Positions 26,061-35,785 of a stretch of DNA of 64,000 nt are shown here, one piece after another. A program made the translations under genes and the position numbers. The stretch is from positions 1 through 64,000 of the forward strand of contig NZ_BIMB01000026.1 of the NCBI RefSeq assembly GCF_004000865.1, read 5' to 3'. The DNA is from Paenibacillus elgii NBRC 100335. GTDB lineage: Bacteria > Bacillota > Bacilli > Paenibacillales > NBRC-103111. The notes under the pieces are model-generated. The model did no database searches, was not told the origin of the DNA, and saw only the letters and a list, made by a program, of their open reading frames with translations. How positions within the stretch are numbered: position 1 is the stretch's first letter; each line of letters starts with the position of its first letter.

Positions 26061-27506
26061 ATGATCATGGAAACGATGACGAAGAAGAACAAGATGTATT
26101 TGGCCGGCGAGTGGGTTCATCGGGAGAAGACGCTGCCTGTAAACGATCCGCAGGACAACCGCTTGATTGCGACCGTGCCCGCGGCTTCCGCAGCGGATAT
26201 GATATATGCCATCGAACAGGCGAAGGAAGGATTCCGCATATGTTCGGAGATGCCGGTTCATGAACGGATCGCCGTTCTGCACCGGGCTGCCGATTGGATC
26301 AATGAAAAACGCGAAGCCTACGCGATTACCATCGCCTCCGAAGGCAGCAAGACCATCAAGGAGGCGCGCAAGGAAGTAAGAAGATGCGTGGAAACGCTGC
26401 GAATCAGCGCCGAGGAAGCAAGACGCTTGAATGGGGAAACGATTTCGTTTGATCAAATGCCCGGCAGCGAAAACCGGCTGGGCTATTATTACCGTTTTCC
26501 TATCGGCATCATCGGCGCCATCACTCCGTTTAACGATCCGCTGAATCTCGTTGCTCATAAAGTTGGTCCCGCTATAGCGGCAGGCAACGCCATCATCGTG
26601 AAACCGGCGACGGTTACGCCGTTAAGCGCCCTTATGTTGGCCGAAGCGTTCGACCATGCCGGACTGCCGGCAAAAATATTGTCTGTGATTACGGGAAATG
26701 CGGGTGAAATAGGGGATGTGTTGGTAACGCACCCGGATGTTAGAATGATTTCCTTCACAGGTGGTTTGGCCACTGGGAAGGCGATCATGCAAAAGGCTGG
26801 GTTGAAAAAAATGAGCATGGAGCTGGGGTCCAATTCGCCGGTTATCGTACTGAATGACGCGAATTTCGACGATGCCGTGGAATCCAACGTCTCCGGAGCT
26901 TTCTGGGCGGCGGGACAAAATTGCCTGGGCGTGCAGCGGATATATGTCCAAGACGGCGTATACGACGCCTTTGTTTCGAAGTTTGTGGAAAGAACCAAGA
27001 AGTACAAGACCGGTGCCAAGCAGTCCGAGCAGACGGATATGGGGCCCATGATCAGCGAAAAAGAGGCGAAGCGTGTGGAGCAGTGGGTACGGGAGGCGGT
27101 CGAACGCGGAGCCAGACTGCTCTGCGGGGGGAATCGAAACGGTGCTTTTTACGAGCCGACTGTGATGACGGACGTTCCGGAAGATTGCAGGATCGTGAAG
27201 GAAGAGGTATTCGGTCCGGTTGTCTCCATCTTCAAGGTGACCGGTCTGGAAGAGGCGATTGAAAAATCGAACCGTGTGGATTACGGACTGCAGGCCGGGA
27301 TTTTCAGCCGGGATATCGATAAGGTGTTCCGCGCCGTACGCAAGCTGGATGTCGGCGGGGTGATGGTCAACGACAGCTCGGATTACAGAATCGATGCGAT
27401 GCCGTTCGGCGGAGTAAAGGGATCCGGCATCGGAAGAGAAGGCGTCAAATTCGCCCTGCAGGAAATGACCGAGCCTAAGGTTGTTTGCTTCCGGTTGACA
27501 CCTTAA
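26061..27506 (+). CDS. NAD(P)-dependent aldehyde dehydrogenase
   Basis: A 481-residue enzyme. The catalytic Glu lies in MELGSNSPVIV near residue 255, the nucleophilic Cys in AAGQNCLGVQRIYV near 290 and the late EVFGPVVSIF near 385. The family oxidises aldehydes to acids. Succinate-semialdehyde, lactaldehyde or phosphonoacetaldehyde-type substrates fit the sequence type, and aspartate semialdehyde made by the preceding Hom is a fourth candidate. ATG 26061 has GAGGTG seven bases upstream. It is the last gene of the GntR-controlled rightward operon. Confidence 0.87.
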   Translation: MIMETMTKKNKMYLAGEWVHREKTLPVNDPQDNRLIATVPAASAADMIYAIEQAKEGFRICSEMPVHERIAVLHRAADWINEKREAYAITIASEGSKTIKEARKEVRRCVETLRISAEEARRLNGETISFDQMPGSENRLGYYYRFPIGIIGAITPFNDPLNLVAHKVGPAIAAGNAIIVKPATVTPLSALMLAEAFDHAGLPAKILSVITGNAGEIGDVLVTHPDVRMISFTGGLATGKAIMQKAGLKKMSMELGSNSPVIVLNDANFDDAVESNVSGAFWAAGQNCLGVQRIYVQDGVYDAFVSKFVERTKKYKTGAKQSEQTDMGPMISEKEAKRVEQWVREAVERGARLLCGGNRNGAFYEPTVMTDVPEDCRIVKEEVFGPVVSIFKVTGLEEAIEKSNRVDYGLQAGIFSRDIDKVFRAVRKLDVGGVMVNDSSDYRIDAMPFGGVKGSGIGREGVKFALQEMTEPKVVCFRLTP

Positions 27507-27723
27507 GAAAGCATTCTTACGGTGCACCTCTTTATCGATAAATGCCATGTCAGAATGAAAGCGATTTCTTTATTCTGGTATGCTAGTAAAATGCTTTAAT
27601 TTCTGTTATCTATAAGATGGAATCAAGATCATGCCCAAAGGTGAAAATACGGTATTACTTGCGAGGAAGAGGATAAGCTACGATCCCGGAAACAGCCTAA
27701 CTTGGACAAGGGAGAGAAGAAGG

Positions 27724-29142
27724 ATGAGCGGCATGGACGATAGCAGACAAAATCGTTTGAAACGAACGATGAAAAGCAGACACTTATTTATGATTTCTCT
27801 TGGCGGGGTTATAGGAACGGGGCTATTCTTAAGCACGGGTTACACGCTGAATCAAGCGGGCCCCGGAGGAGCCATTCTTGCTTATTTGGTCGGCGGACTT
27901 ATTATGTACCTGGTTATGCTTTGTCTTGGCGAGTTAAGTGTAGCGATGCCCGTCACAGGCTCCTTCCCCGCTTATGCCGCCAAATTTATCGGCCCTGCTA
28001 CCGGGTTTGCCGTAGGCTGGCTTTATTGGCTGACTTGGGTGGTAACGGTGGGGTCCGAATTCACGGCAGCCGGGCTTCTGATGCAGCGATGGTTTCCCGG
28101 GGTATCCGTTTGGATATGGAGCGCTCTGTTTGCCGTATTACTGTTTGCGTTAAACGCTTTTTCAGTCAAATTTTTTGCAGAGTCCGAATTTTGGGTGGCC
28201 GGATTTAAAGTTGTCGTTATTGTTTTGTTTATTCTGCTGGGCGGCGCGGCTATGTTTGGGATTATCCCTATGAAAGATCAGGCAGCCCCGATGGTGGGCA
28301 ATCTTTTTGACCAAGGCGGTTTGTTCCCGAATGGGTTTCTTCCAGTGCTGTTCACCATGATTTCCGTGAATTTTGCCTTTTCCGGGACGGAGCTGATCGG
28401 AGTTACGGCTGGGGAGACGGAAAATCCGGACAAGGTGATCCCGAGATCCATTCGTACCGTCGTGTGGCGGACTATGTTCTTCTTTATCCTTGCCATCTTC
28501 GTATTGGCCGGGCTTGTCCCCTGGCAGGAAGCAGGCGTTGTTGAAAGCCCTTTTGTTCTCGTGTTCGACAAAATTGGTATTCCTTATGCCGCTGATTTTA
28601 TGAATTTTGTTATTTTGACGGCGCTTTTATCGGTCGGTAATTCGGGGTTGTATGCTTCGACGCGTATGCTCTGGGCCTTGGCGGAAGAAAACATGATCAG
28701 CCCATGGCTCGGAAAAACGACAAAAAGCGGCGTACCGCTGAACGCGCTGATCATCAGCATGCTGGTGGCCTGCCTGTCGCTTGTCTCCAGCGTCATCGCT
28801 GCGGATACCGTCTATGTTGTGCTTATCGCCATTTCAGGCTTTGCCGTCGTCGCCGTTTGGATGGGCATCGTTGCTTCACAGTTTATGTTCCGCAGGCAAT
28901 TCCTGAGGAACGGGGGGGATATCCGTAACCTCAAGTACCGTACTCCCTTGTACCCGTTCGTTCCGATTTTGGCTTTTGTCTTGTGCTCTGCTTCCTGCAT
29001 CGGATTGTACTTCGACCCGGAGCAGCGAGTCGCCTTGTATTACGGTATTCCTTTTGTGGTGCTGTGCTATTTGATCTACTATTTGAAAAACAGAAAGAAA
29101 AAAGGTGCTGCGCTGCGGTCATCTGGCGGTGGGCCAGAATGA
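27724..29142 (+). CDS. Amino-acid permease, AAT/APC family
   Basis: A 472-residue transporter with twelve membrane segments. The first helix carries [13 protein letters not shown] and the third region [16 protein letters not shown], both hallmarks of H+-driven amino-acid permeases (LysP, GabP, ProY types). AGAGAAG and AAGG lie ahead of ATG 27724 and ATG 27733, so either could be used; a frame from 27631 has no good site. Its stop overlaps the start of the YitT gene (ATGA). The substrate is not certain; a lysine-type permease is my nearest guess. Confidence 0.88.
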   Translation: MSGMDDSRQNRLKRTMKSRHLFMISLGGVIGTGLFLSTGYTLNQAGPGGAILAYLVGGLIMYLVMLCLGELSVAMPVTGSFPAYAAKFIGPATGFAVGWLYWLTWVVTVGSEFTAAGLLMQRWFPGVSVWIWSALFAVLLFALNAFSVKFFAESEFWVAGFKVVVIVLFILLGGAAMFGIIPMKDQAAPMVGNLFDQGGLFPNGFLPVLFTMISVNFAFSGTELIGVTAGETENPDKVIPRSIRTVVWRTMFFFILAIFVLAGLVPWQEAGVVESPFVLVFDKIGIPYAADFMNFVILTALLSVGNSGLYASTRMLWALAEENMISPWLGKTTKSGVPLNALIISMLVACLSLVSSVIAADTVYVVLIAISGFAVVAVWMGIVASQFMFRRQFLRNGGDIRNLKYRTPLYPFVPILAFVLCSASCIGLYFDPEQRVALYYGIPFVVLCYLIYYLKNRKKKGAALRSSGGGPE

Positions 29143-29981
29143 AGGAGCATTTCAAGAACGGTGCTGCGATATGCATCGGCTCGGCAGTCATGGGCTTCGG
29201 CATCAATTATTTTAATACGGCAAACGGGCTGGCCGAGGGCGGCATTACCGGAGCCAGCCTCTTGCTGAAATACATGTTCGGCTGGGAGACGGGTTTTACG
29301 AATTTTGCGATGAACCTGCCTTTGTTTCTTGTCGGCTGGAAAGTACTGGGGCGAAAATCATTTGTATACACGGTCTTTGCCACGCTTATGTTTTCACTGT
29401 TTGTCTACATCTTCCGATGGTTCCGGTTTCCGATGAACGACTTGCTCCTAGCTTCCTTATATGCCGGCGCTACGGTGGGAGTGGGGTTAGGTATTGTTTT
29501 CCGTTATGGAGGAACGAGCGGAGGAACTGATATTCTTGCCCAGATGTTCAAAAAGTTTTGGGGATGGCCTATAGGAAGAAGCGTGTTTCTATTCGACAGC
29601 CTGACGATCCTTCTTTCCCTGATCTATTTGGACCGGGAAAGGGCTATGTATACGATTGTTGCCGTATTCATAGGCTCCCGTGTGATCGATTATGTAGTTG
29701 AAGGGACGGCGAAAGGGAAAGCGGCGTTTGTTGTGAGCCGGTATCCGGAGCTGATATCGGAGCGGATCCATCAGGAACTGGAAAGAGGAACCACCTTTTT
29801 TTACGGCAAAGGCGGCTATAGCGATTCGGATAAGAAAATTGTTTACTGCGTCGTCAGCCGCTCCGAAGTTAGCCGTTTAAAGAAGCTTGTTTTGGAAACA
29901 GATCGGCAAGCCTTTGTCATCGTGAACGAGGTGTTCGAAGTGATCGGGGAAGGCTTCACCCCCGTGCAGGAGAAGCTGTAA
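29139..29981 (+). CDS. YitT-family membrane protein with DUF2179
   Basis: A 280-residue protein with five membrane helices. The first carries [17 protein letters not shown] and the third region [14 protein letters not shown], both typical of YitT. A cytoplasmic DUF2179 domain fills the last 80 residues ([20 protein letters not shown]). The molecular function is not established. Its ATG overlaps the permease stop by four bases, so it is co-translated. Its stop is 58 bases from the convergent MFS gene. Confidence 0.88.
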   Translation: MKEHFKNGAAICIGSAVMGFGINYFNTANGLAEGGITGASLLLKYMFGWETGFTNFAMNLPLFLVGWKVLGRKSFVYTVFATLMFSLFVYIFRWFRFPMNDLLLASLYAGATVGVGLGIVFRYGGTSGGTDILAQMFKKFWGWPIGRSVFLFDSLTILLSLIYLDRERAMYTIVAVFIGSRVIDYVVEGTAKGKAAFVVSRYPELISERIHQELERGTTFFYGKGGYSDSDKKIVYCVVSRSEVSRLKKLVLETDRQAFVIVNEVFEVIGEGFTPVQEKL

Positions 29982-29989
29982 GCGGCGAA

Positions 29990-30016
29990 GGCAGTCCTCC
30001 ATGTTGGAGAACTGCC
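29990..30016. terminator. Hairpin between convergent YitT and MFS genes
   Basis: GGCAGT-CTCCA pairs with TGGAG-ACTGCC around a three-base loop. No T-run flanks it on either side, so termination is likely but weak. Confidence 0.4.
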
Positions 30017-30039
30017 ACAAAAGTGCCGGTTCGTTTGCT

Positions 30040-31215
30040 TTACTTCGACAGCACGGCCTTCGACGAGGTGGTTCTGTCCAACGAGAACGACAGCCATGCG
30101 AAGAAAAGACCAAGCAGCACGGTCGCTCCACCGACCCAGCCGAGAGGAGCGGCCGTATAGCGGTCCACGATCAGTCCGCCTACGCCTGCTCCGACAGCCA
30201 GCCCGAGCTGAAAGACGGAAGTATTGACGCTCAGGGCAATTTCGGACGAGTGCGGGGACAAGGTGATCAGGTAATACTGCTGGGCAGGCACCGTCGTCTG
30301 CACGGCGCCGATCCACACCATGGTCGCCAGCATCGCACCGACAACAAGCTGGGCCGCGAAGGGAAAAGCGATCAGAATCGCGGCATGCAGAAGCAGGCTC
30401 ACATACAGCGTGGGCCGAATCCCCCATTTATCGGTAGCAAATCCCCCTATGCGCGAGCCCGCGGCACTGGCGAGCCCTGCGAGCAACAGCGTCGTGCTGA
30501 CAAGTGCCGTGGACATCCCGGCTGCGGATTGCAGGAGAGGCGTAATGTACGTATAGACGGTCGAGTATCCCGTCACGAACAGGAACGAAATCAGCAAAGC
30601 CGTGACGACCCGGCTGTTCTTAAGAGCGGCCAATTGGGTACGCAGCGGGACGGTTTCTTGCTTCGGCAGCTTGGGAAGGTACGCCATAATCGCCCATGCG
30701 GCAATGATGCTAAACACGGCAATGATCAGAAATACCGAACGCCATCCCCACAAGCCCCCGGCCATGGTGCCTGCGGGGACCCCCAGAACGAGCGAGACGC
30801 TAAAGCCCATAAGAATCGTACCGATCGCGCTTCCCTTTTTCTCGGGCGGAGCCAGATTGGCCGCAGCGGCGAGCGCCAGCACCGTATAGACGCCTCCGCT
30901 TAACCCGAGCAGAATTCGGGAGGCCATTAGAACCGCAAAGCCCGTGCTGAAAAAAGCAAGCAGATTGCCGACAATAAAGAACAGAAGAGCTGCCGCGAGC
31001 AGCTTCTTTCGTTCCATCCGGGCGGTGAAGGCGATCAACAGCGGCGAGCCGAAGGCAAATGCAAGAGAGAAGCCCGTGACCAACTGTCCGGCGAGGGAGA
31101 GGGGGACCTGCGTATCCTTGGCAATCATGCCGATAATGCCGGTGACAATCGACTCCGCCGTGCCCACCATGAATTCCCCTAGAGCAAGCAAATAAATTCC
31201 GATATAGCGAGTCAA
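30040..31215 (-). CDS. MFS efflux transporter, AraJ/YdhP-like
   Basis: A 391-residue drug/metabolite exporter with twelve helices. ALGEFMVGTAESIVTGIIG opens it and SRILLGLSGGVYTVLALA matches motif C of DHA1 exporters. I start it at TTG 31215, since read leftward AAAGGAG lies seven bases before this codon. The ATG at 31233 has the ribosome site inside its own first codons. It is divergent from an Lrp-type regulator 200 bases away, which may control it; amino acids or sugars are typical substrates. Confidence 0.87.
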   Translation of the reverse strand: MTRYIGIYLLALGEFMVGTAESIVTGIIGMIAKDTQVPLSLAGQLVTGFSLAFAFGSPLLIAFTARMERKKLLAAALLFFIVGNLLAFFSTGFAVLMASRILLGLSGGVYTVLALAAAANLAPPEKKGSAIGTILMGFSVSLVLGVPAGTMAGGLWGWRSVFLIIAVFSIIAAWAIMAYLPKLPKQETVPLRTQLAALKNSRVVTALLISFLFVTGYSTVYTYITPLLQSAAGMSTALVSTTLLLAGLASAAGSRIGGFATDKWGIRPTLYVSLLLHAAILIAFPFAAQLVVGAMLATMVWIGAVQTTVPAQQYYLITLSPHSSEIALSVNTSVFQLGLAVGAGVGGLIVDRYTAAPLGWVGGATVLLGLFFAWLSFSLDRTTSSKAVLSK

Positions 31216-31413
31216 ACGCTTCACTCCTTTCATGAAAATACTGGTTTGTTCGTTTGCCGATTCCCGCGCGGATGCGACAAGCGATGTGCTAATGACATTT
31301 TACAAAAATGATTTTATAATTTACATACATGAACCAAGGTATTTGATCCCCATCAATTTAAGGATTGAAGTTAATTTGCGATTTTTACTTATACATTTGA
31401 AAGGGTGACTTGG

Positions 31414-31878
31414 ATGGATCAAGTGGACTACAAAATATTAAGCCTGCTGCATGAAAATTCCCGCATTCCGATGGCGGAGCTGGGGAGGATCATCGGGATG
31501 ACGCAGCCGGCCGTGAAGGAGAGAGTGCGGAAGCTGGAGGAGCAAGGCGTGATTACGGGATACCGCGCGGCGATCTCCATGCCGAAGCTGGGTAAGAACA
31601 CGACGGCCTTTGTCATGTTCCGGACGAAGAAATGCGCTGCTTTTGTTGAATTTTGCAGGCAATCACCCGAGGTGACGGACATGTACCGGATTAGCGGGGA
31701 GTACAACTACATGCTGAAAGTCGTTACCGCAACGACCGAGGAACTGGTGGATTTTTCGGAAAGATGTGGAGATTTCGGCTACTCCTATACCTTGATGATG
31801 CTCACGGCTCCGTTCGAGCAAAAGATGATGATCGGGGAACCGCCAATCGCCGAAATGGCGGAGCCTTATTCAAACTAA
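31414..31878 (+). CDS. Lrp/AsnC-family regulator
   Basis: A 154-residue regulator. A helix-turn-helix (IPMAELGRIIGMTQPAVKER) lies in residues 17-36, followed by an alpha-beta RAM ligand domain (TDMYRISGEYNYMLKV). Such proteins sense amino acids and act as octamers. AAAGGG lies before ATG 31414; the frame from 31405 begins inside it. It faces the MFS exporter, a common arrangement for Lrp-type control of amino-acid export. Confidence 0.9.
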   Translation: MDQVDYKILSLLHENSRIPMAELGRIIGMTQPAVKERVRKLEEQGVITGYRAAISMPKLGKNTTAFVMFRTKKCAAFVEFCRQSPEVTDMYRISGEYNYMLKVVTATTEELVDFSERCGDFGYSYTLMMLTAPFEQKMMIGEPPIAEMAEPYSN

Positions 31879-31911
31879 CGAGGCGCGGCAGGAACGCTTC
31901 TTCAGCCGAAC

Positions 31912-31959
31912 AAAAAAGCTTAGCCGTTTCCCTTTGCAGGCAAACCGGCTAAGCTTTTT
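31912..31959. terminator. Bidirectional terminator
   Basis: AAGCTTAGCCG and CGGCTAAGCTT arms around a 19-base loop, with A-run before and T-run after. It serves the rightward Lrp gene and the leftward YlmA-like gene. Its arms are identical to those at 20019-20058. Confidence 0.85.
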
Positions 31960-31987
31960 GGGTGTACCTCCTAAGCCACTACGCAAT

Positions 31988-32788
31988 TTACGCAAGCGGG
32001 TTCTCGCCGTGGGCCGCCCGCACGTACACGCGCTGACGGTGCTTTTCGACCTCAACGGGAGCCTCGAAAAACTCGGTCAAGATGTCCGCTTCCAGGATGC
32101 TTTCGGTTGCTCCGCTGCGGACTACTTCGCCTCTGCGCAGCAGCAGCGTATGGCTGAAGGCGGGAACGATTTCTTCCGTATGGTGGGTGACGTAAATGAG
32201 CGTCGGCGACTGCTCCTGACAGCTCAGCTCCTGGATGCTGTCCAGCAGCTTTTCGCGCGAGAACAGATCCAGCCCGTTGCAGGGCTCGTCCAGAATCAAC
32301 AGGTGCGGGTCGGCCATCAGCGCCCGGGCGATCAACACCTTCTGCTTCTCTCCTTGGGAGCAGGTCCGGAATTCCCGGTCCCACAGATGCGTGCAGCCCA
32401 GCGTGCGCATCAGCGCCTGCGCCCGGTCCAGATCTTCATCGGACAGCCGCTCGTACAAGCCGATGGTCGCGTATTTGCCGCTGATGACCACATACTGGGC
32501 TTTGTCGGTGGCGTACAGCTTCTCCTGCAGCGAGGAGCTTACCCAGCCGATGGAACGGCGCAGCTCGCGCAAATCGACTTCCCCGAACCGGTGGCCGAGC
32601 ACGGACACCGACCCTGTCGTCGGCCAGAGATAGCCGTTAATCATGTTCAGCAGCGTTGTTTTTCCCGATCCGTTTAGGCCCAGCAGCGCCCAATGCTCTT
32701 TGGGACGCACGGTCCAGCTGACATTGTGCAGCAAATAGTTGTGTCCGTTTTTCCAAGTTACATCCTGAATGTCAATGACGTGTTCCAT
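31988..32788 (-). CDS. Stand-alone ABC ATPase, YlmA-like
   Basis: A 266-residue ATPase. Walker A GLNGSGKTT lies near residue 37, Q-loop region SSSLQEK, signature CSQGEKQKVLIARAL, Walker B LLILDEPCNGLD and switch His in VTHHTEE. The sequence type matches YlmA/ModF-like ATPases, which occur without a membrane partner. No permease is adjacent. GAAAGAGG precedes the ATG. The role is not known. Confidence 0.87.
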   Translation of the reverse strand: MEHVIDIQDVTWKNGHNYLLHNVSWTVRPKEHWALLGLNGSGKTTLLNMINGYLWPTTGSVSVLGHRFGEVDLRELRRSIGWVSSSLQEKLYATDKAQYVVISGKYATIGLYERLSDEDLDRAQALMRTLGCTHLWDREFRTCSQGEKQKVLIARALMADPHLLILDEPCNGLDLFSREKLLDSIQELSCQEQSPTLIYVTHHTEEIVPAFSHTLLLRRGEVVRSGATESILEADILTEFFEAPVEVEKHRQRVYVRAAHGENPLA

Positions 32789-32954
32789 AAGCTGACCTCT
32801 TTCCTTTGTTCACGATTGTCTATTTCCTCATCATAAAACATGGACGAAGCCGTGTCGATGCGAAAAGTGCTCATCCCGAAGAGCAATTTTTGCTACATTT
32901 CATTTTTTATGTGATAGCGGTTACAAACCAGTAATATACATATGAAGTAGGTTA

Positions 32955-32983
32955 TTTACACTTCCCTTTGACCGATGTACTAT
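32955..32983 (+). promoter_or_regulatory. Promoter of the quorum-sensing receptor
   Basis: TTTACA (32955-32960), 17 bases, TACTAT (32978-32983). This leaves the ribosome site at 32998-33003 inside the transcript. An overlapping TTGACC/TATAGG pair would start the RNA within that site and is less likely. Confidence 0.5.
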
Positions 32984-33013
32984 TATGGATATAGGCAGGG
33001 AGGAGAATTTTAT

Positions 33014-34237
33014 ATGGTAACGACCATTCAAAGTATGAGAACGGTAGTTGAGAATGAGTTGCAGCACCACGGGTACACTCCTTCGCAATTCAGCGAACTT
33101 GCAGGAATCCGTATTGAGCAGCTGGATTACCCCCGGTCCGTCACCATAGACCAGCTCGACAAGATAGCATCCGTACTGGGCCACGGCCCCGGTTGGCTTT
33201 ACGAATTGTACTTAGGCCAATGTTTCTTGAACGATAAGCTAACCTGTTCGCAGCAATTTTCCTTAGCGGAGAGCTTGTTTGAGCAAGGAAAGAAAAAAGA
33301 AGCTATTCCGCTTTACCGCCAAATTGTCGATAAAGGAAATACAGAGGATCCGCAGTATGTCATGAGTCAATTCCGGTTGTTTCAATCGCTCATCGGAACC
33401 GGGGTGGAAGAAAACAGAGAAGCCGTGTTTCGTTTTGAAACCCATTACAAACATCTGCCGGAGGATGTCCGCCTGGATGCACTTTTGCAGATGGCCAACG
33501 TTTATTACACCTTCGAAAGATGGGACAAAGTCGGACAGTATGCCGACGAACTCAGAGAGCTGGCAACTGCGATCTACGAAAAGCTGATACATAATGAGCT
33601 ATATAGGCCGCTGCAGACGGAACGGCATTTAGTCGTGTACTACGGTCAAGGCTGTCTGATGAAAGGGGTGGCTCTAACCAAACTGGAACAATACGAAGAG
33701 GCCAAGCGCTGCGTACAGGAGTATTCCGATCTTTCATGGTTCCACGGTCTTGACGAGGTCGGTAAAAAGGAGGTTGAGAAATTCCGGATATGGGGGAAAG
33801 GAAACAGGCTCATTCTCGAATTGAATACGGGAAATCTCAAAGTGCTGCCCGAATTATCCGCCTATCTGGACGAATACCCGAATCAAATCCTTCCCAGTTT
33901 ATCGGTCGTCATGAAAGCCGCAAACCGGTACCATTTTTCCGTTGACGCGGTCCTTGCCAAATTCGAAAAGAGAATCCCGACCGTCGGGACGATCTGCGAT
34001 CACATCAATGGCACGCAGCTTTTCCACTTTTGGTATGAGAAGGTCATTTACAGCTTCAAAAGGGGAGGGAAGCACCAAGCGTTAAATGAATTGATTCACG
34101 CCTTGGGTCTGGCCCAAAAATTGCGTTATTATTCGGGGTTCGAGAAATGCGTTTCTTTGTTCTGGAAGTACGTTGACCATGCGACAGAACAGCAGAAGAA
34201 GGAATATGAGAAAATTTTGGAGGGAGTGTCCGCTTGA
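33014..34237 (+). CDS. HTH-TPR peptide receptor, Alo/RRNPP family
   Basis: A 407-residue cytoplasmic regulator. Residues 1-65 form a divergent XRE-like helix-turn-helix (HGYTPSQFSELAGI, then VTIDQLDKIASVLG). From about residue 80 onward a chain of TPR-like helix pairs begins (SLAESLFEQGKKKEAIPLYR; MANVYYTFERWDKVGQYADE). This is the RRNPP architecture (Rap, NprR, PlcR, AimR), in which an imported peptide switches the receptor. GGGAGGAG precedes ATG 33014. It overlaps a small secreted-peptide gene by one base. As I recall, similar AimR-like operons (Alo) are known from Paenibacillus polymyxa. Confidence 0.82.
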   Translation: MVTTIQSMRTVVENELQHHGYTPSQFSELAGIRIEQLDYPRSVTIDQLDKIASVLGHGPGWLYELYLGQCFLNDKLTCSQQFSLAESLFEQGKKKEAIPLYRQIVDKGNTEDPQYVMSQFRLFQSLIGTGVEENREAVFRFETHYKHLPEDVRLDALLQMANVYYTFERWDKVGQYADELRELATAIYEKLIHNELYRPLQTERHLVVYYGQGCLMKGVALTKLEQYEEAKRCVQEYSDLSWFHGLDEVGKKEVEKFRIWGKGNRLILELNTGNLKVLPELSAYLDEYPNQILPSLSVVMKAANRYHFSVDAVLAKFEKRIPTVGTICDHINGTQLFHFWYEKVIYSFKRGGKHQALNELIHALGLAQKLRYYSGFEKCVSLFWKYVDHATEQQKKEYEKILEGVSA

Positions 34238-34365
34238 TGAAAAAAATGATGGTGCTTCTGACTTTGGGCTTCATTTTCTTGAACGGCCTGTCCGTATCGT
34301 ATCAACCGCCGGCTAACGATCCGGTAAAAATGGAGTACTTTCACGATAACGGTGTAGGAGGTTAA
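34237..34365 (+). CDS. Signal pro-peptide of the quorum-sensing pair
   Basis: A 42-residue peptide whose ATG overlaps the receptor stop (TGATG). A basic start and a hydrophobic core (MKKMMVLLTLGFIFLNGLSV) form an export signal. The remainder is short and polar, ending HDNGVGG. Its size, position and layout match Phr/AimP/AloP precursors, which are secreted, trimmed to the last 5-8 residues and re-imported by oligopeptide permeases. The mature form is probably within the last ten residues (inference). It is followed by a terminator, so receptor and peptide make a two-gene operon. Confidence 0.78.
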   Translation: MKKMMVLLTLGFIFLNGLSVSYQPPANDPVKMEYFHDNGVGG

Positions 34366-34379
34366 CATCGGATCTCAAG

Positions 34380-34419
34380 GAGTCCCGGCCGGTTCATGGA
34401 ACCGGTCAGGGGCTCTTTT
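34380..34419 (+). terminator. Terminator of the quorum-sensing operon
   Basis: GAGTCCC and CCGGTTC pair with GAACCGG and GGGGCTC around an ATG loop, and TTTT follows. Confidence 0.75.
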
Positions 34420-34450
34420 GGTTTGACCGGATCTGAGCCTGGGAGTACGC

Positions 34451-34479
34451 TTGGTTCGCCTCCCGACTTCTAGTATAAT
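34451..34479 (+). promoter_or_regulatory. SigA promoter of the M29 aminopeptidase
   Basis: TTGGTT (34451-34456), 17 bases, TATAAT (34474-34479), about 40 bases before the start codon. Confidence 0.75.
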
Positions 34480-34517
34480 GGTACGGGTAACCAATCGATA
34501 GGACAGGAGACAGGGAC

Positions 34518-35753
34518 ATGGAAGCTTTTGACCGAAGTCTGGAAAAATACGCGGAGCTTGTCGTCCGGGTCGGAGCGAACGTTCAGCCCGGACAAGTGCT
34601 TCACATCGAATCGCCGCTGGAAGCTGCGCCGTTCACCCGTAAAGTCGTGCAAAAGGCATACGAAGCGGGAGCGAAATACGTGCAGGTTCAATGGGATGAC
34701 GAGGAAGTGACGAGAAACCGGTTCTTATATGCGCCTGACGAGTCGTTCGACTACTACCCGCAGTGGATGCCGGCGATGATGGAGCAGCTGGCGGAGAACG
34801 GCGGGGCGTTGATCAACATCAAAGTGCCTGACCCGGAGTTGTACAAGGGCATCGATTCGGACAAAGTAACGCGGGCAACCAAAGCGGCAGCCGTGGCGAG
34901 AGAGACATTCCAAAGCTACGTGCGCAACAAAAAGTTCAGCTGGTGTCTCGTGAAAGCGCCGACGCGCGCCTGGGCGGCCAAGGTGTTCCCCGAGCTTCCG
35001 GAGGAAGAGCGCGTCCGGGTGATGTGGGATACGATCTTCAAAATGAACCGGGTCGACGCGGATGATCCCGTGGCGGCTTGGAAAGAGCACATCGGCCAGT
35101 TGAAGCAGGTCAAGGAGAGGCTCAACGAGAAAAAGTACAAGAAGCTGCATTACCGGGCTCCCGGTACCGACTTGTCGGTCGAACTGCCCGAAGGGCATAT
35201 TTGGCACGGCGGCGGGACGACGGATGATCAAGGCGTTTATTTCGTAGCCAACATGCCGACGGAGGAAGTGTACACGATGCCGCTGCGGACGGGCGTGAAC
35301 GGAACGGTGACGAGCACGAAGCCGTTAAACTTGAACGGCCGGCTGGTCGACAAGTTCTCGCTCACGTTCGAAGGCGGCAAAGTGGTCAGCTATACGGCCG
35401 AGGTTGGGCTGGAATATTTGGACGCCCTGCTGAAGACGGACGAAGGGGCGAAATATTTGGGGGAAGTGGCGCTCGTGCCGCACCATTCTCCGATTTCGAA
35501 CCTGAACCGCGTGTTTTACAATACCGGTATTGACGAGAACGCATCCTGCCATTTCGCGGTCGGCAGCGCCTACCCGTTTACGATCGAAAATGGAACGAAG
35601 ATGTCCAAGGAGGAGCTGCTGGCCAAGGGCGCGAACGTCAGCCTGACGCACGTCGACTTTATGGTCGGCTCGGCGGAGCTGGATATCGACGGCGAGCTGC
35701 CGGACGGTACCCGCGAGCCGGTGTTCCGCCAAGGCAACTGGGCGATCGGGTAA
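34518..35753 (+). CDS. Aminopeptidase, M29 family
   Basis: A 411-residue cytoplasmic metallo-aminopeptidase (AmpS/PepS/aminopeptidase T type) that removes N-terminal residues from peptides. The metal-binding residues sit in the second half: PTEEVYTMP, the Glu of EVALVPHHSP, the His of ENASCHFAVGSAYP, and HVDFMVGS with its H-x-D. AGGAGACAGGG precedes the ATG. It has its own promoter and terminator but lies beside a D-amino-acid/peptide operon and adds a general peptide-trimming step. Confidence 0.92.
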   Translation: MEAFDRSLEKYAELVVRVGANVQPGQVLHIESPLEAAPFTRKVVQKAYEAGAKYVQVQWDDEEVTRNRFLYAPDESFDYYPQWMPAMMEQLAENGGALINIKVPDPELYKGIDSDKVTRATKAAAVARETFQSYVRNKKFSWCLVKAPTRAWAAKVFPELPEEERVRVMWDTIFKMNRVDADDPVAAWKEHIGQLKQVKERLNEKKYKKLHYRAPGTDLSVELPEGHIWHGGGTTDDQGVYFVANMPTEEVYTMPLRTGVNGTVTSTKPLNLNGRLVDKFSLTFEGGKVVSYTAEVGLEYLDALLKTDEGAKYLGEVALVPHHSPISNLNRVFYNTGIDENASCHFAVGSAYPFTIENGTKMSKEELLAKGANVSLTHVDFMVGSAELDIDGELPDGTREPVFRQGNWAIG

Positions 35754-35785
35754 TACCGCTCACCCCTTGCTCGTTTGAACAAAGG

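Noticed and set aside
27507-27723. Possible lysine riboswitch before the amino-acid permease
   Set aside because: An AGAGGTGC-like string occurs, but only on the opposite strand and without the conserved junctions.
32968-32995. TTGACC/TATAGG promoter for the quorum-sensing receptor
   Set aside because: The transcript would start inside the ribosome site; the pair at 32955-32983 fits better.
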